Counted from the first letter of the stretch, positions 21,038 through 32,455 are shown. The stretch: 64,000 bases of DNA from Diploptera punctata (GCA_030220185.1 JASPKZ010000426.1:62001-126000), one strand, 5' to 3'. Notes: generated from the sequence alone by a model not told the origin. A program made the numbers and translations.

Positions 21038-23625
21038 AACGATTACAAGTTATGAATACAATACAATTAATATTTATAATGTATTTTGATTTACTCTAAA
21101 TTTAACAAATTAAATATATAATATGTACAAGATATATAAAAAAACGAGGAAAAGATTAATGACATAGTATAAAATTAAATAAATAGAGAAAAATTAATTA
21201 TTAGACAACAGGTAACTGTATAAGCGTGACTTAAAGGTGCCAAGTGTGCGGCAACCCCTGATATCTTGAGGAAGGAGATTCCAGGAGCGGGCGGAGGCTA
21301 CTGTGAAGGAAGTAGAATAGGAGGAAGTGCTATGAAGAGGAATTGTTAGCAGACTGCTATCTTGTGACCTAGTGTCAATATTGTGGTAGGAGGATAACTT
21401 CTCAAATCTGGACGCCAGGTAAGTAGGAATGTAGGAATTCAGAAGCTTGAAAAGTAGCGAAAGAGAGTGCAATTTACGTCTGTCAGTAAGACGGAGCCAA
21501 GAGAGGTTATTAAAAGTGTTCGGAAATATGGTCATAAACGGCGGATATTGAAAATGAATCGAATGCAAGCATTATGAACACGCTGCAGTCTCTGCGACAA
21601 GGCATAGTTTAGATCATTATATATAATGTCACAATAATCGAAGTGTGGTAACACAAGATTCTGCACTAGGATTTGTTTTAACAAAGCTGGAGAGAAAATT
21701 CTTTAAACGTCTAAGATAATGTAAGATGGAGAAAGTCTTTTTACATATGTGTTTCACTTGTGTTTGCCAGGTTAAATTTGCGTCTAGATGTAGTCCAAGA
21801 TCTATTACTGAAGAAGAATAAGGGATAATTAATATTATTTAATAGTAATGTTTGGAAGTGTAGATACGTCAAAGGTTGTAAGCAGTCTTTGTTGTCCCAT
21901 TAGAATTACTTGTGACTTGTTAGGATTTAGATTTTAGACCGATACTTGAAGACCAGTTAAAGATGGATATGAGATCGTCATTCATTTTCATCAAGCTGTT
22001 ATAGAGAGAATGAGGAGGTGAATGTAGGTAAATTTGGAGATCATCAGCATAGAGGTGATAACGGCAGTGCTTTAGTACAGTTGGCAAATCATTTATGTAG
22101 ATTGAGAAAAGAAGAGGTCCGAGAACACTGCCCTGGGGGACTCCAGCCGGCACGTTACGCCAAGTCGAAGATCTAGAGTTTAATTAAACGTATTGTTGAC
22201 GACCGTGCAGGTATGAGTCGAACCAGGATACAGCGCTGTCAGACAAATGTAGGTGCTTGAGCTTTATCATAAGTAAGTCGTGGTCTACTGTGTCAAAAGC
22301 TTTGCTGAAGTCAAGTAAGGTTAAAGGAGTCAATTGACGTCTGTCCACGGCTTCACGAATATCTTCGGTAATTTTTAGCAAAGCTGTGGTTGTGCTATGA
22401 CCAGATCTAAAGCCGGATTGATAGGGATCAAGGAGGTGATTTTCTTGGAGATAATCAGTCATTTGCTTATGTACAATATATTCCAGGGCTTTAGATAATG
22501 TCGGAAGGATGCTAATCGGTCGGAAGTCATTACAGTTAGTAGGTGTACTTATTTTTGGTATAAGGCCGAACTCTAGACTGTTTCCATACAATAGGGAAGA
22601 TAGAAGTTATAAGGGAAGCATTGAAAATATGAGTCACTGTGGGTAGAATAATGTCAATGATTTTATTTAGCATTAAAATGCTGATGTTATCTGTTTCCTT
22701 GCGCATTGGATTTAATCCGCTTGAGTGCTTTTTTAACGTCTATAGGCGAAATGTCGTAAAAGTAAAATTTATCTCTTCCTATATGTGGGGATGGGGATAA
22801 GTCTTTAAGAATGTCTATTTTAGTCTTGTTGTCTGGAGGGTGTCATGGGTATTGAGGTAAAATGTTCATTTAAGTCATCTACAGAAATGTCTATAGAGTC
22901 AGTTGAGGGATTCAACTGTCTAAGTCCCATTGCACGGAGCTTTCGCCAAGTGTCCCGTGCACTTATTTCAGGTCCGATTATACTGTGGGCGTGTCCGTAG
23001 TTTGGCATTACGTATAGTTTGTGTAGTTGTGTTTCTAAGTTGTTTGTACAGTTGCCAGTTCTCGTCATTTTTATGTCGTCTGTATGTTCGGTATGCTTTG
23101 TCTCGTTTTGACATAAGTTCACGTATTGAATCATTCATCCAGGGAGCAGGGAAGCGGGAAAATCGTCGGGTTTTTTCTGGTGCATGTCTGTCGTACAGTT
23201 GTAGTATCAGTGTATTAAATGTGTCTACTTTTTCATCAACTGATCTAAGATTCCATATTGAATACCAAGGTAGTTCTAAAGCGTCTGATTTTAGTTTAGT
23301 ATCGTCTATGTTTTGTAAATTTCTGTACGTAATTAATTTAGAGCGTCTTTTAGGACATTGGAGTGAGTATTCTACGAATACAATGTCATGAGCAGATATG
23401 CCAGGAGCAGGAATTTGTCCATATGACAGTACTTTCTGTGGATGTGTAGTCACAATTAAGTCCAGTAGAGTGTCGGAAGTAGCAGATGGTGTTGTAGAAG
23501 AGAGAGGAACAATGGTTTCATATTAAAGCTTTGGAACATATTTTTAAGTTGTATGGATGGTGAGTCAGTCTGAAGAAGATTTGTATTAAAATCGCCTGCG
23601 ACAATAACGTGTTCATAATAGGGTA
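20847..23625 (-). mobile_element. CR1-like LINE C, 5'-truncated
   Basis: A second subfamily related to A/B, on the minus strand. It ends in the 3' motif 'ctgccaggtaaaataaagct' and an (ATT)n tail at 20847-20881. An (AT)n run at 20981-21038 lies in its 3' UTR. The 5' end falls inside the endonuclease near the GDFNTN motif, so ORF1 and the endonuclease N-terminus are missing. Confidence 0.87.
21194..23625 (-). pseudogene. LINE C ORF2 remnant (endonuclease C-terminus and RT)
   Basis: From the right: the endonuclease end with PGISAHDIVFVEYSL (SAH instead of SDH, as in element B), a linker with PAPWMNDSIRELMSKRDKAY, then RT motifs [64 protein letters not shown] and [10 protein letters not shown], and a C-terminus ending GTFKSRLYSYLLS. 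Frameshifts separate 23453-22968, 23134-22820, 22591-22184, 22153-21920 and 21568-21194. It shares motif order with A and B but differs at many residues, so it is a distinct subfamily. Confidence 0.88.
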
Positions 23626-24394
23626 TTGAAATCAAAAGAAAGATTACACTGACGTAGTCAGTGGCGGAACTTCACACACATGAGCGCACGCAGCAGCAGT
23701 GAAATATTATAATATGTCAAAATAACATTTTCTTACTTGATTTTCACATTGGGGACATTCCATACAAAATCGGCAAAAAAATTGTGAAAATTGAACTCAC
23801 ATCTTTAAAAGTTTAAAATTTTTTTTACAGTGAAACTTTATGATATACTGAATATCTGAACCGAATTTCAAGTCTTCGCTTGGTGTAATTAAAGAGTAAT
23901 AGAGCTGTCAAATTATCGTATTGTTTTAAATAGTCTCTTTTATAAAATACATTTCTCGAAGTATGGCTATTCCCTCAACTTGAAAAGATAGTCACATTAT
24001 AGATGATTTCATGCTCTATCGCTTGAAAATTAGTATGTTAATATTTACGTTTTTCTGAAGGGCGTAAATGCAATTAATACGCAATTCACCTTCCTCACCA
24101 AAAATTTAATAAAATCAAAAAATACATTATTACCTGAACACCAGTTAATTTTTTGTAATTAGTATTAAAGTGGAGTCTTGAAAGGAAACTACCAAAAATA
24201 ATTATTTTTCCTAAAATCACCTATGTGTAGACTGCCCGCAATACCTTTCGCGTGAGTGGAGATCGCTCGCTCGTACAAACAATGACGGAGCTACGTGGTA
24301 ATAATCCTTTGCGCACTTACAAATATTTTTTATTGTTATTATCATCATCATTACATTATTTTTATTATCATTATTACAATTATTACATCATCAT
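23626..24394. other. no recognisable feature
   Basis: AT-rich and non-coding. A loose ATC/ATT trinucleotide stretch lies around 24340-24405. Confidence 0.5.
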
Positions 24395-24600
24395 CATCAT
24401 CATCGTGGACAAGTGGTTACTGGGTACGCCTCCGATTCCGAGGTTCGCGGGTTCAAACTCGGTAGGAATCAATGACATTTTAAAGGCGTAACAATTCTGA
24501 ATGTAGCTTTCTCCAGAAGGAAGGAAATCCGTGAGTCCCGTGTCGAAAATTTATGGTACGTAGGAGAACCTCGCGCTTGAAATAAATTGGTACATAATAA
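24395..24600 (+). mobile_element. tRNA-derived SINE (second type)
   Basis: The plus strand reads 'gtggacaagtggttac' (A-box-like) and 'gcgggttcaaactcggt' (B-box-like) 40-50 nt later. The body, containing 'ctccagaaggaaggaaat' and 'cgagaacctcgcgctt'-like words, differs from the SINE at 14780. It starts directly after an ATC-rich stretch. Confidence 0.68.
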
Positions 24601-25585
24601 ACGTCATTAAATATAACAATCTTTATTGATATATTCAGTAGGCGGTTAATTTTGTGCTAATTTGGCTAATGTATAGTTTAATTTAAATTACTAAACACCT
24701 ACGAATTCAAACTGGTAGGTCTATTAAAAATATTTTCTAGAGAGTAGTTTTGTAATGTGTTGTATTATTTTGTACTTGTACCCTACGCCAATGTCTGATG
24801 TTGAATATTGTAAGTAATGTTAAACTATCGATAATAATTATATAACAATTTTCATGCTGTTACAAGTAATATTTAAGAGGTATAAATATATTTCATTGGC
24901 TTGGTATCACTTACTGATCTTGCATCCCCTACTCATGACATATCTAAGATGATATTAAAATGCACGATAATATTAGCTTTTATTATAAGCTAATTATTGT
25001 TATAGTGTTTAATTTAATGTCTAAACTTCCCATTATTCTCCTTTTATAACACAAAATGTATACCTCAACGATTATTCTCTCATTCCAGAAACATTTAAGA
25101 AATTGTAAAATTATATATTAACACATAATATTGTTAATAACTATTGTATACTAATATATGCATAATTAAAATTATATTTAACTTCTAACTCACCATTCAG
25201 TCATTTGTAGATCTGCAAACTTGTGAGTTAAAAACAATAAGATATTTTAAATTTGACTGTGACACTTAAACTGACGAGATGCACTAAACATACTGATGTA
25301 AATCAACTGTCTGAACTTGAGAATTGTTGATGTAAAACAGGTGTTTAAGGAAGACTCGCTGATGCTGCATTATTATTGTTTGGTAGGAAGTGGTTCGAGT
25401 ATTAAAACATTCGGTTTTATTTGGAAGTGATACCTTATAACAATACTATTTCGTCAAATTTTTCAGGGTACAATAAAATACCACTGAATAAAAAGTTATT
25501 TTAAGACTGAAATTAGTAATTATAAAGATAATAAAAATTTTATACCAGTTTAATTCAATTAATGATGAGAGTTTTTATTATATAA
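24601..25585. other. no recognisable feature
   Basis: Nearly 1 kb of AT-rich DNA with no coding frame or repeat match noticed. Confidence 0.5.
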
Positions 25586-26012
25586 TAATACATTTAAAAC
25601 TGTAAGAAGATTACGAGTATTTGAGAATAAAGTTTTTAGGAAAATTTTGGATCAAAAAGAGATGGACAGACAGGTGGAATGGAGAAAAACTACACAATAG
25701 TGAGCTACATGATCTGTATAGGAAGCCAGATATAATAAAAACAATTAAGTCTCGTAGGCTGCGATGGGCAGGAAATGTGGCACGTATGGAAGATGAAAGA
25801 GGTGTTTGGAAATTTCTGGTAGGAAAACCGGAGGGAAAACACCCAGTTGAAGAAGACTAAGAATGAGGTGGGAGAATAACATTATACATGATTTGAAGGA
25901 AGTAGGATTATACAGGGGATAATTGGAAAACGTTAGCTCGGGATGGGATGTATGGAGAGCTTATGTCCGCGCTGCCATGAACCTACAGGTTCCACAGAGC
26001 CAGTGAGTGAGT
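25586..26012 (+). pseudogene. LINE 3'-terminal fragment (RT C-terminus)
   Basis: The plus-strand frame 25621-25860 reads FWIKKRWTDRWNGEKLHNSE, LYRKPDIIKTIKSRRLRWAG, NVARMEDERGVWKFLVGKPE and stops at HPVEED. The following bases continue the family pattern in other frames ('gatgggatgtatggagagcttatgtcc'). It is homologous to 15640-16125. This is the last ~130 residues of a LINE RT plus 3' end; the rest is missing. Confidence 0.78.
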
Positions 26013-26964
26013 TAGTTAGAAATAATTTGTTTAATAATTCACAGTAAACGTAAGTAACAGAGCTCTTTACTTCTCACTTCAGCAATAAAATTTGATAAAT
26101 AAATATCTACTGCGTAAGAATTAAAATATCGGCACTTTTATAAATTTACGGTACTGTTCCATTAAGCAGAACATATAACAATCTATTCGATTTAATGGCA
26201 GTTGAAAAAGTCACTGATGAAGCTCTTTCAATAAAGTACGCTCGCGACCTTGGTCGTGAAATGAATCTGCTGCGCCATGGACCCGCGAGTTTTTTACGAA
26301 AATAGAACAAAAAACATTTATATTGTCTGAACTATTCAACTCTCCAAAAGGGTAATTGCTGGAAATTAACCCTTATTACGTGAATAGTATCCTGTATTTT
26401 TTTCCGTTTTCATTTTTTGATATGTACTGCAGTAAACCGCCATAAAACAGAAAATTGACACCGAAAATAAAAATATCCTAATTATAAAAATAACACCTTT
26501 AAACTACATGATATCACCTATATAAATATATTTGAAACAAATTTTTGCTGTTTACTGTTTCAGAAATATTAGTTAGTAAACGTTTTGGTTTACCATATTT
26601 ACGATAATTTTAGATCATCATAACTAAGAACCTATAAATGATAAAAATTAAATTTCTGTATTAATACGTTTATAAATGTATTAACTATATTTAGGGATAC
26701 ATAAAATTAAAAAAATAGATTGCAAGATTTTTTGCTGTCCGATTTGATATGGATTGTCCCATTGGCAATGGCTCCGTTTGTTTTATTTTTAAGCAGATGT
26801 AGATGTATTAAAATTATTTTCGTTAATTCGCTCAAAATAGCTCTCATTGTGTTTTGAATGTAACACACGCGTAATTAACAATTTATTATTTACTAGTTAC
26901 ATACAGATATCGCAACTGATTCTTAGAATGTAAAATGTACAATATGCAACATAAAACTACCATG
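26013..26964. other. no recognisable feature
   Basis: AT-rich, non-coding. Confidence 0.5.
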
Positions 26965-27319
26965 GGAACTGTCAACCATTGCATGCTGAAACCTACCTTG
27001 AAATTTCTCCCAGATAGGAGTAGTGATGTGCCAAGGCCATGTCCAAAAATTATCTGCTGCTTTTAACTGAGAGGTACAGAAATAGAAGAGCGGAGGAAGT
27101 GAGGCGGGAACGAGACGGGCGGCAGCTCGTAGGGTTATCGAAACGACCAAGTCAGGAGTTTTATTATTTCCCTACAGTTTAATAGAGAGATTTGGCGCTG
27201 GATTTTGGTGCTTTGCAGTTAAAAGTGGCAGATATTTTAGGACACGATCTTGGTACATCACATCGTTTCTCTGGGAGAAATTTAAAGGTAGGTTTCGACA
27301 TGCAATGGTTGACAGTTCC
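26965..27319. repeat. inverted-repeat element (105-bp arms)
   Basis: 26965-27069 is an imperfect reverse complement of 27216-27319; both arms contain 'ggaactgtcaaccattgcatg' and its complement. A 146-bp GC-richer loop (27070-27215) separates them. No transposase frame is present. It could be a non-autonomous DNA element or a tail-to-tail duplication. Confidence 0.78.
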
Positions 27320-27417
27320 GTTGTAAATATTAAAATTTATTTTTATAATTTGGTGATGTAATCTTCAAATTGACTATCGTGAATATTTATTTGTATCCTT
27401 TGTCTGTAATACTACTA

Positions 27418-27603
27418 CTACTAATGATAATAATAATAAAAAAATAATAATAGTAATAATAACAACAATAATAATAAATATATAATAACAATAATAATAC
27501 CAATAACAACATGAACAATAACAATAACATTTACAATAACAATAATAATCATAATAAATATAATAATAATAATCATAATAAATATAATAATAATAATAAT
27601 GCT
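27418..27603. repeat. degenerate AAT/AAC-rich microsatellite
   Basis: AAT repeats heavily interrupted by AAC and CAT. The sequence on its right begins 'gctttatttaagctgac', similar to the reverse complement of the CR1-like LINE 3' end, so it may be another LINE tail. Confidence 0.75.
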
Positions 27604-27827
27604 TTATTTAAGCTGACGTTTATGTTATAATCGTAAAGTGGATATGGTCCTTACTGTACAGTATGTCATCAACATTGTTACGGTTGGCAGTAGCGAGGGA
27701 AATAGTGGATTCTTTTAAATTTAACATAAGAAAGTACACACAAAGTTTTCAAATTTTCTTCATATCTTTTCCAATACTCCAATTTAGGCACAGATATGAT
27801 TTTTTGCTATAAGGGTTTTTTACAACA
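27604..27827. other. no firm feature; possible LINE 3' end remnant
   Basis: Only the first ~20 bp resemble a CR1-like LINE 3' end. The remainder is unassigned. Confidence 0.35.
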
Positions 27828-27925
27828 CAGTTTACTTTATAATTCAGTTCTTCAACCCGCTGACGTCTTCGCTTAAAGCATTTCTTGTCTTCACACTTAG
27901 ACCACAACTAGGCACGACATACTCT
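27828..27925 (-). repeat. short repeat R, copy 2
   Basis: Reverse complement of the block at 8190-8305. On the minus strand one frame reads CEDKKCFKRRRQRVEELNYK and continues about 20 codons, which may reflect a coding ancestor. Confidence 0.6.
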
Positions 27926-28255
27926 CGCGACTAGCTCTGACGATTTGACAACTCGCATCTCTTAAATAACCTACATGCGAGGATCGGAATTATCTGGACG
28001 CCAGTCTAGACTCCTCTCAAAAGAAAGTTCGAGAGGCCAACCCTTCTACAATCGATGTATAGGCGTATGTAGAAAGATATCAATGGGGCTTCAGATTCGT
28101 GAGTCACCAGCTCACGAATCCCGTACATCATATTAGACGATATTTGATTCTCGTCGTCAAAATAATTCTTCACAATATTACCTAAATAACAAAATAGGTC
28201 TATGAAAATAATTATTTTTACATTAATTGTTTTTCGGAGTTCTGTCATGCCGGAC
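27926..28255. other. interval with a perfect 10-bp hairpin
   Basis: GATTCGTGAG (28094-28103) and CTCACGAATC (28111-28120) form a perfect stem with a 7-nt loop. Nothing else identified. Confidence 0.5.
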
Positions 28256-28990
28256 TCCTATTTGGTCTCACAACAGCAGCAGGGCGCGTCCCCGGACGGC
28301 GGATAGAGAAATGGTCAGTGGAAAAGTTTCCTCCTGGCTAAGTCAAGGTTGACTTGTGACTATTTGTTGGGTCGGCAGGAGATGAGTACACTGTTGTACT
28401 ATATGGCTACATTATAGAGTTTGGGTTCGCACCATACTGGTTTCACAGCAGCGGCAGGACGCGTCCCCGGCTGGCACCCGATGGAGCCGAAATTTGGGAC
28501 TGGTGGATGTCTCACGGCTAAGTCTAGGGACTCGTGTCCCATCTGTGAAGGTCGTCAGGAGTTGAGGGCCCTGGTGTATTAAAACGCTTTTACTGTGGGG
28601 CCTGGCTCCGCGCTGGACCTTGGAGCTTGTTGTCGCTCCGCGCTGGTCTTAGAATAGCGGTAGGACGTGTCCCCGGCTAGCGGACTGCAGCTGAATAGTT
28701 TGGTAGAGGAATGTTGATTCCAGCTCAGTTTAAGTACTCGTGAATCAGGGGTTGAGCGCTCTGGTGCACTAAAAAGCTCATACTGTGTGACCTGTTCTGC
28801 TGCCAGGCTCTTCGCCGGTTCCACAACGGCGGCAGGACACGTCCCGGTTTGCGTGCAAGGGAATGGTCGGTGGATTTGCGAGGCACTGTTAAAGCATAGG
28901 ATTTTTCCCGGCTAAGTCCGATGGACTCGTGGACCAACTGTTGGGTCGCCAGGAGATGAGAGTCCAGGCGTACTATTAGCTCGACAAATG
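28256..28990 (+). repeat. four-unit GC-rich diverged tandem repeat
   Basis: Unit anchors, forms of 'cacaacagcggcaggacgcgtccccgg', occur at about 28267, 28442, 28648 and 28819, a period of roughly 170-205 bp. Later in the units recur 'ggctaagtc', 'gactcgtg' and 'caggag.tgag'. The units are substantially diverged and show no shared long frame. The block is much richer in GC than its surroundings. Confidence 0.8.
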
Positions 28991-29059
28991 CGCCAAAATG
29001 AGTGAACGCCTGAGAATTTGGAAAGATGGTGATCTGAACGTAGAGTATGGGCACATGAA

Positions 29060-29445
29060 CGTATTTCTTCCCAGGTAATAACGTTCCAGAAAAATATAAT
29101 TGACATATTTACATCATAGGACATTAGAAATTAATTAATATACAGTTTTATATGTTTCATTTTTTCTCCACTAGGGTACATTCTTTCAATATTGCGATCC
29201 TTTGGCAATAAATAATATGATCTGGTTGCAGTCATAAACAAGTGAAGCATAACTTTTTCATTTGTTTTCAAACATCGCCGTTTACATTAAATATATAAAT
29301 GTTTTAAAATAACTATATTTAAATAATGATTTGGGAGTAAACAGCTTAACTTTATTCGTTAAATGGTTCTAAGAAATGCCACTCTTGATTTACAATTTAT
29401 CGATAATTTGGAAATCACTCGTGGCATTACTTATGATAAGTAAGT
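29060..29445 (-). repeat. dispersed repeat family X, copy 2
   Basis: Reverse complement of the left ~360 bp of copy 3 (56315-56670) and of copy 1 (573-882). It keeps the 'atcatattatttattgcc' segment shared with copy 1 but lost from copy 3, and the 'tattacctggga' end shared with copy 3. Confidence 0.78.
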
Positions 29446-29489
29446 CACGCGGTAGTTCAATGTAAACATTCAGTGGTGGGTTAGATTTC

Positions 29490-29994
29490 GTTTCAGTTTT
29501 TATGACCCCCTATGACCACTTTGATTGCCTCTGGCTAGTTGCTTATAATTTTCTGAGTATTTATTAATATTATCCCAATTATGATAATAAAACAATAATA
29601 TTTTAGTTACAGTAGCAGCTGCAACTGCAGTAGTATTTTCAAAATAATCCTTTTCCAAATAGTCTCCTTTGGATGTAATTGATTTGTCCCAGAGTATCTG
29701 CCAGTCTGCAAAGACATACTGAAAAAAATACACGTGTTTTGAAATCGTCTCAGGAGTCTCCACAATTTCTTCTCAAGATGGAAATCGTCTCCTGCGAATG
29801 TGTTTCTTCAGGATTGAGAATAAGCTAAATCCGGACTATAGACAGGGAGAGGGACGTACTTCACTTTTTTTGCAAGATATTCAGTAACAAAAGTAGCGAT
29901 ATGCGGTCTCGCATTATCATGGTACAGAATCCAGCTTGTTTTCTGTCACCAAAGCGTGGCTGGTATCCAGCGAAATATTGAAGATTTGAAAAGT
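29490..29994 (-). pseudogene. mariner transposase, C-terminal part
   Basis: Minus-strand fragment: WILYHDNARPHIA with the second catalytic Asp, YSPDLA with the third-acid region, and a C-terminal IxSKGDYLEKDYF (frame 29763-29500), typical of mariner transposases. It is frameshifted, contains a stop, and lacks the central region with the first catalytic Asp. The N-terminal part lies beyond the Penelope-like insertion, at 32646-32885. Confidence 0.8.
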
Positions 29995-30006
29995 GATCTT
30001 AAGGTT
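29995..30006. repeat. 12-bp target-site duplication of the Penelope-like element, left copy
   Basis: GATCTTAAGGTT here is identical to 32634-32645. Both copies translate in the mariner frame to the ITLR segment, so they represent one original site. Confidence 0.85.
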
Positions 30007-30043
30007 GTATGTAATCACGTAGAATATCACGGCCGGAGTTGTT

Positions 30044-30119
30044 ATGATGATCTTGATGAAGATTATCGGGTTGTAGGCCGTGGTCGTGAGGCTTGTAGTT
30101 CCCCGACGTTTCGCCAGAG
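30044..30119. repeat. inverted terminal segment of the Penelope-like element (3' side)
   Basis: Near-perfect reverse complement of 32557-32632. It includes 'gacgtttcgcc' and 'cgtggtcgtgaggcttgtag'. Confidence 0.88.
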
Positions 30120-30134
30120 ATGCGCCTGGCAACC

Positions 30135-32455
30135 TCAAGGGTTGTCTTGAGACTGGCAATTCTGTCCGCTGTCTGTCCTATTTATACGTTCACCACGATG
30201 TGTTCGTAAGTTGTATCTGCCTTGTGATTGGTCAGCGTTATGGACTTCCATTGCTCCAATGAGATTGCTGTTTGATGGTCTAATCGACTGTACGTTATAT
30301 CTGCCTTCTGACTGGTCAGCGGTAGGGACCTCCATTGTTCCACTGAGATTGCTGTTTGATAGACTAGTCGACTGTACTTGTAGAGGTTTACATTTTGCGT
30401 TTTTTAGAACCGGTATCCATACTTTGTTGACTTTTAATGATTCTTCTTTTCTATTGAAACTGTTTTTATGTTTGAATGTTTCGATGGCTTCTCGTTGTAG
30501 ACGGGTAAAATAGTGTGTGCAGTTAGATAATATGTCTATATTCTGGTACTGTACTCTGTGGCCATCAATTAAAGAGTGATCTGCTACTGCCGACTTATCC
30601 ATTTGTATAAGACGACTGTATTTTTCATGCTCCTTAAGTCTGGTTGCGATGATGCGTTTAGTGGTGCATGTATACACTTTTCCACAACTGCATGGTATCC
30701 TGTATATGCCTGCTGTCTGATGAGGATGGAGTTGAACCTTTATAGGTCTGAGAATGTTTTTGATTTTCTTAGTAGGCCTGTATACTGTCTTTATGTATTC
30801 TTTCTTTAGTAGTTTTCCAATGCGGTCCGTTACATTCTTGATGAACGGTAAAAATGCCCTGGTTGAAGTTTTTCCCTCTGATCCCTTGCTGTTGTTGCTG
30901 GTGTATCGTCTGGGATGATTGGCTCGGTTGATGTCTTTCCTGGTGTATCCATTGGCTGTGAATACCGTCTGGAGGTGTTGAAGTTCCGTTTTTAATAAAT
31001 CCGGATGACAAAGTTTTTTGGCTCGATCTGTCATTGATTTGATGATTCCAAATTTTTGTTTAGGGTGATGATTCGAGGTTTTAGGAAGATAGCTGTCCGT
31101 GTGGGTAGGTTTTCTGTAGATAGTGTGATAAATGTTGCTGTCTTCTTCCCTTTTGATCAGGATGTCTAGGAATGCTATGCTGCTATCTGTTTCTTTTTCT
31201 ATGGCGAATTGTATACTGGAGTTTATGTTGTTGATGTGTGTCAGAAATTCGTCTAATCTCTCTTCCCCGTGGTTCCAGATTACAAATGTGTCGTCTACAT
31301 AGCGAAGCCATATTTTGGGTTTGATAGGTGTCGTATCTAAGCATGTTTGCTCAAAGTTTTCCATGAAGAAATTGGCAACTACTGAGTTCAAGGTACTGCC
31401 CATAGCTTCTCCATCTCTTTGCTCGTAGAAGTCGTTGTTGAATATAAAATAGCTGGTGGTTAAGCAGTGTTCGAAAAGTTTTGTGTTGTCTTGTGGAAAC
31501 TTGGCAGCAATGAGCTGAATAGTCTCATTTATTGGAACTTTGGTGAATAGTGAGACCACGTCGAAACTCACCATTATATCTTCTGGTTACAATGTTATCT
31601 CTTTCAGTTTTTCTAAGAAGTGCATTGAGTCCTTGACATAAGTGTTACTGTTGTTAGTATGTGGTTTCAATAAAGTAGAGAGATATCTAGCCAGGTTGTA
31701 AGTAGGTGTTCCTATTTGGCTGACGATCGGTCTTAAAGGTGTATTTTCCTTATGAATTTTAGGCAATCCGTATAGTCTTGGTGGCTGGGCTTCGTTCTTC
31801 TTAAGTTTTTTCATCACGTCGTCGGGAAGCGAGTAGGCCTTTATTAATTTGTTAGTTTCTCGTCGTATCCGTTTAGTAGGGTCGTCTGACAGCTTACGGT
31901 AGTTACTAGGATCGAGTAACTCGATGATTTTTCGGTTGTATTCATCTGTGTCGATAATAACTGTAGAATTTCCTTTGTCCGCTGGTAGAATAATAATTGT
32001 TTCATCCGTTTTTAAGGTTATAATAGCCTTCCTTTCTTCGGTGGAGAGATTGAGTTTAGGTTTCGGAGCTTTTCTTAGAATGCGAGAGACTTCGTTGCGG
32101 ATTATTTCGGCCTTTTCCACTGGTGACACTCCTATAGCAGATTCGACATTACAAATTATTTCTTCGACAGGTATAGCTGAAGGTTTAATTGCGAAATTGC
32201 CCCCTTTAGTATGAAGTGAAGTTTCTGCCTCTGAAAGTTGAGGTTGCTGATATTTACTACGGTGTGTGTGTTGTCTAATTTTGTGATAGGCTTTTGTCTA
32301 GCCGTAGACTCGAATTTTTTCTTCTGTGTATTGGTGGATTGGTCCCATGTAGATACCATGGACTGATTGGTGATCTCATCTATTTTGTTCCAGTCTTTTT
32401 CCGATAGTCTGTTGCTGAGTAGAAGGTGAATGTCTAGAAGTTCGGATGCCAGGCG
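30135..32455 (-). pseudogene. Penelope-like RT/GIY-YIG protein with one nonsense codon
   Basis: N-terminal part (from ~32455): LLLSNRLSEKDWNKIDE, then a one-base frameshift in a G-run near 32205. The main frame runs 32210-30135: ILPADKGNSTVII (~residue 60), YGLPKIHK and LRPIVSQIGTPTYNLARYLS, then a TAA at 31589-31587 just before PEDIMVSFDVVSLFTKVPI. The frame resumes in phase through EAMGSTLNSVVANFFMENFE, the active site YVDDTFVIW, IAFLDILIKR and YRKPTHTDSYL. The endonuclease part contains GIYRIPCSCGKVYTC and ATRLKEHEK. The C-terminus holds two copies of a 28-aa unit (84-bp DNA period around 30229 and 30313). In the family the protein nicks DNA and reverse-transcribes the element RNA. Confidence 0.92.

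Noticed and set aside
30044..30119. Complete hammerhead ribozyme in a Penelope-element end
   Set aside because: CTGATGA-like and CGAAA-like words are on opposite strands within the same end, so no single-strand core forms; kept only as a tentative observation.
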